Origin: DRVP01 sp964604045
Lineage (GTDB): Archaea; Thermoproteota; Bathyarchaeia; Bathyarchaeales; Bathycorpusculaceae
Reading direction: 5' to 3'
Assembly: GCA_964604045.1 (NCBI GenBank)
Contig: CAZRXM010000058.1
Coordinates: 1-5,186, forward strand
Length of the DNA: 5,186 bases
In this document: positions 1 through 4,611 of the stretch, piece after piece
How the letters are laid out: the number at the start of each line of letters is the position of its first letter
Position numbering within the stretch: the first letter of the stretch is position 1
Notes under the pieces: generated by a model
Databases searched by the model: none
What the model was told of the DNA's origin: nothing
What the model saw: the letters and a program-made list of their open reading frames with translations, nothing else
Program-made: the position numbers and the translations under genes

Positions 1-1619
1 AAGGCGTGAACAACCGCGCCTGAACTTAGCCCCACTAGGAGGCCTTCTTTTCTTGCAATGTTTATGGCTGCCTCTATGGCTTCACGCTGCGTTACGTCTA
101 CTATTTGGTCAAAGGTTGTCCATTGAATCCATTTCATACCTGTTTCAATCCTTCTTATGCCGGGGATCACCTCGTTTTTTGCCGGTTGGGCTCCTACAAT
201 TTTGACTTTGTCGCCGTATTTGGTTTTGAAATAGAGGGATATGGCGCTCATGTGCCCTGAAGTGCCCAACCCCCCGACTATGCATGTTGGTTTTAAGCCC
301 AGACTCGTCAGCTGCTGGTCTATTTCCCTTGCCGTGTGTTTTAGGTGGGCTTTGAAGTTAGCATCGTTTTCAAACTGGTTTAGGTGGGCGGCTCCATGGG
401 CTTTTGCTTCAACATCCACCTGGCTTATGGCTTCAACTGTTAGGCTTATGGGCAGCCTCACAACTTTGGCTCCGAGAACTTTTAGGTAGATGTCGCTTGT
501 CCTCTGCACGGTCATTGGAATGTAAAGCTTCACTTTGGCCCCGAGGATGTTTGCTATCGAAGTCAAGGCTATTCCAGTGTTTGTGGATGTTGCTTCATAC
601 AAGACGTGTTTAAACTCGCCCTTCTCCATTGCCTCCTTAATCATATACCAAGCTATTCTGTCTTTGACGCTGTTGCTAAAGGGGTTGTAGCATTCAAGCT
701 TCGCCCAAACACTCCTACCGTTTGTGGAAAGCGAGTTCAGTTTGACGAGGGGTGTCGGCCAATCCCCTAAAAGCAGTTCAAAACTCCCGCTGTAGACTCT
801 TAACGTTTTTACATTATGTTTCTCCGTCCCCCGAAGCTTTTTCAGCGGGATGCTTATCCTAACCTCTCCGCCCATGACAGTAAAGCTTTTGGGCGGAAGC
901 TTTACGCCTTCAATAGCCGCCTTAATAATAGCTTCCTTCGTTAAGCCTTCTGCCGCTTTAACTTCAACTTTGTTTATGTCAACTTTGAAAGCTGGAACTA
1001 TTCTAGCAGAAAGCAGTTCCAGGGCTTGGAACGCTTCATAGCCGTCAAGCAAAACCTTCGTTTTTCTGTCTAAAACCAGCGGAGTGTCAACAGTTTCCGT
1101 TTTCAAGAATCTGGCGTAAACTGGGAGAGTGTCCTTCAAGTCCACGTGCATGGCTGTTTTAACAGTTTCCAGTGGTACGTATGTGAGTTCGCTTTTCAAA
1201 ACCTCCAGAGGGACGTCTACCTTCTGTTCTATGGTTGAAATATGCACTAGGGCATCGCTGTTCCTCACCATGTGCCGCGAAGTTTTAGGCGGAAGCCTTT
1301 TCCCCGATAAGGCGGCTTCAATCACGTCTCGCTTTGTAAGGCGGTAGTTTTCCCTCCACGCTTGAACTTCAATGTTCGGCGAATTATAGTCTACGTATAC
1401 TACTGGTATCCTCTTACATCCAAGGTTTTTTAACGCAGTATAGCGGTGTTCACCGTCGAGGATGACGTTTGTCTTACAGTCGGCGACTATTGCATACTTC
1501 AGGACACCGTCTGAGGCTATTTGTTGGGTTAGCTCTTTCAAGTGGTTGGGGTCTACCTCTTCATGGGGGTGGAGTTGCTCCAGCTCTACGAGGTGTGTTT
1601 GGAGATTTTTTGTGGACAC
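1..1619 (-). CDS. Fused serine kinase (SerK, duplicated) and O-phosphoserine sulfhydrylase, C-terminus cut by window edge
   Basis: Predicted to phosphorylate free L-serine and then replace the phosphate with sulfide to give cysteine, in the cytoplasm. The gene starts at GTG 1619 and 539 residues are visible. Residues 1-145 resemble SerK/ParB-like kinases: HPHEE (17-21, with E20 at the place of the catalytic Glu of Thermococcus SerK), LDGEHR (54-59) and PPKTSRH (110-116). Residues 147-262 repeat this fold in decayed form: LDGYEA (191-196) and LPPKSF (241-246), without the HEE or the H-R pair. From about 283 a fold-type II PLP enzyme follows: NPFSNSVKDR (312-321, Schiff-base K319), ATSTNTG (343-349), NQFENDANF (414-422), GTSGHM (452-457, phosphate-binding loop), IPGIRRIETGM (485-495) and LSSGA (531-535). 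These blocks match what I remember of Aeropyrum OPSS rather than acetylserine-type CysK. An in-frame GTG at 1628 is an alternative start, and neither start has a clear ribosome site. The domain calls are strong. The coupled reaction and the nucleotide used (ADP or ATP) are inferred. Confidence 0.9.
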   Translation of the reverse strand, partial: MSTKNLQTHLVELEQLHPHEEVDPNHLKELTQQIASDGVLKYAIVADCKTNVILDGEHRYTALKNLGCKRIPVVYVDYNSPNIEVQAWRENYRLTKRDVIEAALSGKRLPPKTSRHMVRNSDALVHISTIEQKVDVPLEVLKSELTYVPLETVKTAMHVDLKDTLPVYARFLKTETVDTPLVLDRKTKVLLDGYEAFQALELLSARIVPAFKVDINKVEVKAAEGLTKEAIIKAAIEGVKLPPKSFTVMGGEVRISIPLKKLRGTEKHNVKTLRVYSGSFELLLGDWPTPLVKLNSLSTNGRSVWAKLECYNPFSNSVKDRIAWYMIKEAMEKGEFKHVLYEATSTNTGIALTSIANILGAKVKLYIPMTVQRTSDIYLKVLGAKVVRLPISLTVEAISQVDVEAKAHGAAHLNQFENDANFKAHLKHTAREIDQQLTSLGLKPTCIVGGLGTSGHMSAISLYFKTKYGDKVKIVGAQPAKNEVIPGIRRIETGMKWIQWTTFDQIVDVTQREAIEAAINIARKEGLLVGLSSGAVVHA

Positions 1620-1621
1620 GT

Positions 1622-1653
1622 TTAACACCGTTAAACCGAATTAACACCGTTAA
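1622..1653. promoter_or_regulatory. Two tandem palindromic operator-like sites
   Basis: TTAACACCGTTAA occurs exactly at 1622-1634 and again at 1641-1653, 19 bases apart, and the identity extends by one more A on the right. Each copy is itself a dyad, TTAAC-ACC-GTTAA, as expected for a dimeric HTH protein. For the minus-strand gene the sites cover the stretch between its TATA element and its start, including the likely initiation point. For the plus-strand regulator the second copy abuts its TATA element on the upstream side. Repression by the neighbouring HTH protein is inferred from this placement. Confidence 0.65.
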
Positions 1654-1665
1654 AAATATATAAAT
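1654..1665 (+). promoter_or_regulatory. TATA box for the HTH regulator, shared with the divergent gene
   Basis: The same AT-rich core read on the plus strand (AAATATATAAAT) is centred near 1660. A start of transcription about 26 bases on, near 1686, would leave an untranslated leader of under ten bases before ATG 1694. Because this core also serves the opposite strand, the two promoters probably compete and share control. Confidence 0.45.
1657..1664 (-). promoter_or_regulatory. TATA box for the SerK-OPSS fusion gene
   Basis: Read on the minus strand this is TTTATATA, very close to the archaeal TATA consensus, and it is preceded by GCGGTAAA, a possible BRE. Its centre lies about 26 bases before position 1634, which puts transcription start only a few bases upstream of GTG 1628 or GTG 1619. 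The mRNA would then be leaderless or nearly so, in agreement with the lack of a ribosome-binding site. Confidence 0.6.
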
Positions 1666-1693
1666 TTACCGCAAAAAACAACATGGGAACAAA

Positions 1694-2095
1694 ATGAAAC
1701 CTCCATGCGTCGTCGTCGTGAAATACTTGCTGCCAGCCATAAGGGTGCTCGTAACCAAAGAGCTTATAGAGAAGCATAACATGCGAAAAATTGAAGCCTC
1801 TGAGAAGATGGAATTGACGCCTGCTGCCATTACCCAGTATTATAAGGGCGAGAGGGGAACGGTTTTAGCCCACGAAATAGAACAGTCGCCGGAAGCTATG
1901 AAGATGATTTCGAAGCTGGCTGAAGCCCTGGCCAGAGAGGAAGTTACAACGGAAAACGTAATAGAGAGACTCTGCGAAATATGCACGACCGTAAGACATA
2001 AAGGGGTTATATGCAGACTCCACCAAGAAGACCTTCCAACCCTTGACGTCGGTAAATGCGCCACATGCTACCCGCAGTTCAAAACTGAAGAGTAA
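1694..2095 (+). CDS. HTH transcriptional regulator with cysteine-rich C-terminal domain (COG2522-like)
   Basis: A 133-residue DNA-binding protein, probably the regulator of the divergent cysteine-synthesis gene and of itself. The opening MKPPC...YLLPAIR resembles archaeal COG2522 regulators as I recall them. An XRE-like helix-turn-helix spans roughly residues 20-55, with TPAAITQYYKG (42-52) as the recognition region. Residues 60-90 are helical and may dimerise. The tail holds C94-x2-C97, C107, H110 and C122-x2-C125, a set that could bind zinc or an iron-sulfur cluster; C5 is an additional cysteine. ATG 1694 is chosen because it gives the family-like N-terminus and sits just past the expected initiation site. 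The ATG at 1683 stops after four codons. DNA binding is well supported, while the bound metal, the signal and the target operator are inferred. Confidence 0.85.
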   Translation: MKPPCVVVVKYLLPAIRVLVTKELIEKHNMRKIEASEKMELTPAAITQYYKGERGTVLAHEIEQSPEAMKMISKLAEALAREEVTTENVIERLCEICTTVRHKGVICRLHQEDLPTLDVGKCATCYPQFKTEE

Positions 2096-2105
2096 CAGCC
2101 CATAT

Positions 2106-2122
2106 CTGAATTGCGAATTCAG
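2106..2122. terminator. Perfect inverted repeat between convergent genes
   Basis: CTGAATT-GCG-AATTCAG is a perfect seven-base stem with a three-base loop. It lies 10 bases past the stop of the HTH gene and overlaps the stop codon of the opposing small gene, so it could help end transcription from both sides. No strong T-run follows on either strand, so a terminator role is uncertain. A binding site for a dimeric protein is the alternative. Confidence 0.35.
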
Positions 2123-2322
2123 CGTTTAACCATGACCATGGCTTTCATTGGTTTACGCTTAACTCCGACCTTAACAACCTTCACTTGAACCCTTTTCAGA
2201 ATTTCCTTTGCCGCTTTTCGGGCTTCCGCTTTCGTCTGGTAAATTCCTTCCAACTCAATCCAAGGCATTGTCTCGCCAATTTTAACCCATACGACGTACA
2301 TTTTTCTATTACGCTCCCTCAT
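2119..2322 (-). CDS. Small basic hypothetical protein
   Basis: A 67-residue protein that I do not recognise. It is strongly basic (many Lys/Arg, especially after residue 30) with an apparent beta-helix-beta plan: MYVVWVKIG (8-16), a helix TKAEARKAAKEILKRV (30-45), then VKVVKVGVKRKP (47-58). The coherent alternation and codon use suggest a real gene. The second in-frame ATG at 2301 (residue 8) may be the true start, because the strand-like core begins there and a GGGAG lies 12 bases upstream, whereas nothing ribosome-site-like precedes 2322. It converges on the HTH gene. Basic charge would suit nucleic acid or ribosome binding, but there is no motif to support that. Confidence 0.6.
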   Translation of the reverse strand: MRERNRKMYVVWVKIGETMPWIELEGIYQTKAEARKAAKEILKRVQVKVVKVGVKRKPMKAMVMVKR

Positions 2323-2402
2323 GCGTCTGGTTTAGCCTTGAACTCTAGTCGTTAAAACGGTTATGAATTTTGGATCTATAGTTGAAAAATTAATTAAGGT
2401 GT

Positions 2403-2711
2403 TCAATAACCATCTGATGGTTTAGAACGATAGTGAAGGTGGAGTTTGAAGGCACGCTGGAAAAGGCGCGCCTGAAGGAGTGCCCATAGAGCATGGATGA
2501 AGCCCAAAGAAGCCAAGAAGGCGAAAGTGATGAAGCCGGCCAACAACCCGCGAAGAATCAGCGGCACCGAAACCTGTTCAGCAAGCCCACTCCATGCCGA
2601 AAGATTCTGCCAAACCTCCTCCACGTTTTGTAGGCTTTCACATCTAAATATTGTCCTGACAGCGGCTGAGTTCTTCCCGATTTCTGTTTCTAAACTCCAA
2701 GGGGAGACCAA
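2403..2711 (-). CDS. Doubtful membrane-segment hypothetical protein
   Basis: An open frame of 102 codons fills most of the gap between the small basic gene and the permease gene. The product would have one long hydrophobic stretch (about residues 49-81) flanked by polar ends. I recognise no family. Against it: no ribosome-binding site precedes ATG 2711, its start shares a base with the start of the opposing permease gene, its coding region would contain that gene's promoter, and the tail after residue 85 looks random. It could be a divergent single-pass membrane protein, but chance is as likely. Confidence 0.2.
   Translation of the reverse strand: MVSPWSLETEIGKNSAAVRTIFRCESLQNVEEVWQNLSAWSGLAEQVSVPLILRGLLAGFITFAFLASLGFIHALWALLQARLFQRAFKLHLHYRSKPSDGY
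2645..2652 (+). promoter_or_regulatory. Possible TATA element of the permease gene
   Basis: TAAATATT is the most AT-rich, TATA-like octamer in the 100 bases before ATG 2711. Initiation about 26 bases downstream would give a leader near 35 bases, long enough to hold the GGGGAG ribosome site. The match to consensus is only fair. Confidence 0.25.
2701..2706 (+). promoter_or_regulatory. Ribosome-binding site of the permease gene
   Basis: GGGGAG ends four bases before ATG 2711. The spacing is short but workable, and it supports this start over later in-frame ATGs such as the one at residue 20, which would cut into the conserved repeat opening. Confidence 0.5.
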
Positions 2712-3937
2712 TGGACTTGACCGTTGATGTCAAGCCAGCCTTCATTAAAACCCTTAAGCAGTCGGTGATGGCCTACGCGTTTAACATATTTGGGATAGCC
2801 GCTGGAACCATAATCGCCTACAATTCCGGAATTTTTGAACGGATTCCTTGGTCTGTAGTGATTTACCCGGCGATTTTAAGCGCCAGAGGGGTTATAGGCG
2901 GCCTGTTCTGTGGGAGACTAAGCACAGCCCTTCACCTCGGCACAGTTCAACCCCGCTTCTTTGGAAACACGAAAAGCTTCTATCTGCTTTTTCAGGCAAT
3001 AGTCTTCCTAACTTTTGAGGCCAGCCTATTCATAGGGTTGGTAGCTGTGCTTTTTAGAACAACGTTCGGTGGTTTTTTCATCGAGCTCTGCGATATGACA
3101 ATTATGCTCATGGCGACAATGGTTCTAGCGTTAGTTGTCATCTCTCCGCTAACCATAACGGTTTCCTTTCTCTCTTTTAAACATGGTCTAGACCCGGATG
3201 TAATTCTGTACCCCGTGGAATCCACTGTCTCAGACCTTCTAATAACAGCCATCTACATTTCAGTGTTAAACCTATACCTCATGCACGTTTTCTTCTGGTA
3301 TCCTCTCCTAGTCGTAAGTCTAGCGTTGCTTTTCGCGTCAGTTTACATCTTTATCAGAAACTTTCGGGAACCAGAATTTACGAAAACCCTTAAAGAGTCC
3401 CTACTAACCCTCATAACGGTTTCCTTCATAATCAATGTTGCCGGGACATTTTTAGGAAGAGTTGACGAGCTTATACGTGGGAGATGTGAGGTTTACGAAG
3501 TCTACCCGGTTTACGTGGTCTACCCAGCGCTAATAGACACTATCGGCGATGTGGGCGCCGTTGTGAGTTCAACTTTCACCACAAAACTTGCCCTAGGCAC
3601 GTTGAAGGCTTCATTCTCTTCGATAAAAGACCATTTTACAGAAGTTTCGGGTGCTTGGACAGCTTCTCTGATAATGTATTTCGCCTACTCCCTCTTAGCG
3701 CTCACGATAGCTGGAAAACTTTCACTCATAAACCTTACAAGCTTCACCATGCTGCTTTTTACAGTTAACCTTTTAGCCGCTGCCTTAATAGTCATGGTGT
3801 CCTACTCCGTGGCAATAATAACTTTCCAGAAAGGCTTAGACCCAGACAACTTTCTGATTCCGATTGAAAGCTCTTTAGCCGACACTTTAACAACCATTTC
3901 GCTTTTTGTCGCCCTAACCCTCTGGGCTTGGGTTTAA
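2711..3937 (+). CDS. MgtE/SLC41-type cation permease, internally duplicated (COG1824-like)
   Basis: A 408-residue integral membrane protein, probably a Mg2+ or other divalent-cation channel or transporter. It consists of two homologous halves. Repeat openings are FIKTLKQS (11-18) and FTKTLKES (223-230), the pore-helix type motifs PAILSARGVIGG (53-64) and PALIDTIGDVGA (272-283), each followed by a conserved LGT, and GLDPD (159-163 and 375-379) with P168/D175 and P384/D391. In MgtE a membrane aspartate of this last block binds Mg2+ in the pore; D175 and D391 are the likely equivalents. About ten hydrophobic segments are visible by eye, roughly five per half. The cytosolic N and CBS domains of bacterial MgtE, which sense Mg2+, are absent. 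The two PhoU/RCK_C genes directly downstream probably take over that role. Membrane transport is well supported; the ion is inferred. Confidence 0.85.
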   Translation: MDLTVDVKPAFIKTLKQSVMAYAFNIFGIAAGTIIAYNSGIFERIPWSVVIYPAILSARGVIGGLFCGRLSTALHLGTVQPRFFGNTKSFYLLFQAIVFLTFEASLFIGLVAVLFRTTFGGFFIELCDMTIMLMATMVLALVVISPLTITVSFLSFKHGLDPDVILYPVESTVSDLLITAIYISVLNLYLMHVFFWYPLLVVSLALLFASVYIFIRNFREPEFTKTLKESLLTLITVSFIINVAGTFLGRVDELIRGRCEVYEVYPVYVVYPALIDTIGDVGAVVSSTFTTKLALGTLKASFSSIKDHFTEVSGAWTASLIMYFAYSLLALTIAGKLSLINLTSFTMLLFTVNLLAAALIVMVSYSVAIITFQKGLDPDNFLIPIESSLADTLTTISLFVALTLWAWV

Positions 3938-3970
3938 AGCGAAGTTGGGATAAGGGTTAAAAATTAGATG

Positions 3971-3976
3971 TTTATA
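3971..3976 (+). promoter_or_regulatory. TATA-like element before the first PhoU/RCK_C gene
   Basis: TTTATA is centred about 30 bases before ATG 4004 in a 66-base gap after the permease gene. Transcription from it would begin almost at the ATG, giving a leaderless message. The only ribosome-site-like sequence, GGAG at 3987-3990, is 13 bases from the start, which is rather far. The regulatory genes may thus be expressed from their own promoter as well as by read-through from the permease. Confidence 0.4.
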
Positions 3977-4003
3977 GTCTAGTTTCGGAGCGATCTAAAC
4001 GCA

Positions 4004-4609
4004 ATGGCGTTTGAGAAAATAGAGTATAAACCCATACCAGTCCGGGAACTTCTCCGCGAAATGAAAAACCTTTCCGAGCTTATGATAGACTTAGCCTATT
4101 CAGCCGCCCTCTTCAACGACAGGGAGCTTGCGGAAGACGTTTTAGAACTGGAGAAACGCATAGACACCCTAGCCTACCAACTTGAAATGGTGACTATGAT
4201 AGCTGCCCGAGACGCTGAAGACGCCGAGGCGTTGGTCGGTGTCTCTAAAGTGGCAAGCGCTGCAGACAAGATTTCAGACGCCGCCGCCGATATAGCCGCC
4301 ATAGTTATCCGGAACATAGGCGTACATCCCATTGTAAGTGAGATTTTCGAGAGGGTTGAGGAACACCTCATAAAAGTCAAAGTGCACGAGGAATCTGTTA
4401 TCGTTGGGAAAACGATAAACGAGCTTGACCTAGCCCCAAGAATGGGTGTAGACATAATCGCCCTTTATAGGAAAAACGATTGGATAATAAACCCAAAAGC
4501 CGAAGAGAAAATTCAAGCCGGAGACGTTTTGATTGCAAGGGGGACTTCTGAAGGGTTAAAAGAGCTCATGGCTTTATGTGAAGGGAAACTGGACAAACTG
4601 GAGGACTAG
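4004..4609 (+). CDS. PhoU-like plus TrkA-C (RCK_C) regulatory protein (COG3273-like)
   Basis: A 201-residue soluble protein, likely a regulatory subunit of the upstream permease. Residues 14-105 form a PhoU-like helical bundle half: LMIDLAYSAALFNDRELAEDV (about 26-46), then a second helix pair with AADKISDAAADIA (86-98), matching the D/E-rich metal-binding helices of PhoU. Residues 123-195 are a TrkA-C/RCK_C domain: KVHEESVIVGKTINELDL, GVDIIALYRKNDWIINPKAE and the typical IQAGDVLIARGT (170-181). RCK_C domains bind small ligands or ions and gate cation channels, so this protein may report the metal or nucleotide state to the permease. The complex is inferred from gene order; the two domain calls are solid. 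Confidence 0.85.
   Translation: MAFEKIEYKPIPVRELLREMKNLSELMIDLAYSAALFNDRELAEDVLELEKRIDTLAYQLEMVTMIAARDAEDAEALVGVSKVASAADKISDAAADIAAIVIRNIGVHPIVSEIFERVEEHLIKVKVHEESVIVGKTINELDLAPRMGVDIIALYRKNDWIINPKAEEKIQAGDVLIARGTSEGLKELMALCEGKLDKLED
4600..4604 (+). promoter_or_regulatory. Ribosome-binding site deciding a GTG start
   Basis: GGAGG lies inside the last codons of the preceding gene, seven bases before GTG 4612. This is near-ideal spacing and supports GTG 4612 as start. With only two bases between stop and start, it also indicates translation from a shared mRNA. Confidence 0.7.
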
Positions 4610-4611
4610 AC

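Larger units (their letters stand above)
2323..2710. other. Intergenic stretch without a confident gene
   Basis: Nearly 400 bases with no gene I can defend. It starts AT-rich (2360-2400) and becomes GC-rich from 2450. Visible elements are a degenerate copy of the operator motif at 2352-2364, a hairpin AACCAT-CTG-ATGGTT at 2408-2422, a ten-base palindrome AGGCGCGCCT at 2464-2473 enclosed by GGCAC/GTGCC (2451-2455 and 2480-2484), and weak short reading frames on both strands, including a 46-codon plus-strand one from ATG 2493. The right end must carry the promoter of the permease gene. No tRNA-like or rRNA-like structure was seen. Confidence 0.5.

Noticed and set aside
1180..1619. ParB-like domain as a sign of plasmid or chromosome partitioning
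   Set aside because: The SerK-specific HPHEE and KTSRH motifs are present, the chain continues into a PLP enzyme, there is no ParA gene, and the nearby dyads sit at a promoter rather than forming a parS cluster.
1626..1628. GTG 1628 as the start of the fusion gene
   Set aside because: It adds only three residues (MVL before N-V/M), lies within the operator repeat and is very close to the predicted transcription start. GTG 1619 is preferred, but the evidence does not exclude 1628.
241..1663. Several short plus-strand open frames of 60-82 codons
   Set aside because: All lie opposite the continuous minus-strand fusion gene, whose protein motifs are unmistakable. Their products are low in structure and match no family.
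1683..1697. ATG 1683 as the start of the HTH gene
   Set aside because: The frame ends after four codons, while ATG 1694 gives the expected MKPPC opening.
1840..2064. Minus-strand frame opposite the HTH gene
   Set aside because: Its product is serine-rich and unlike any protein. The plus strand encodes a recognisable HTH protein.
2408..2422. AACCAT-CTG-ATGGTT as a terminator
   Set aside because: The stem is short and AT-rich, has no T-run, and no convincing gene ends next to it. It is kept only as part of the spacer description.
2497..2727. Plus-strand frame running into the permease start
   Set aside because: The lysine-rich opening looks protein-like, but the rest appears random, it lacks a well-placed ribosome site, and it would overlap the permease start in another frame.
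2992..3252. Minus-strand frame inside the permease gene
   Set aside because: It lies opposite the clear GLDPD repeat region, and its polar product looks like the antisense of membrane segments.
4174..4455. Minus-strand frame inside the first PhoU/RCK_C gene
   Set aside because: It is a serine/alanine-rich shadow of the well-supported plus-strand helical domain.
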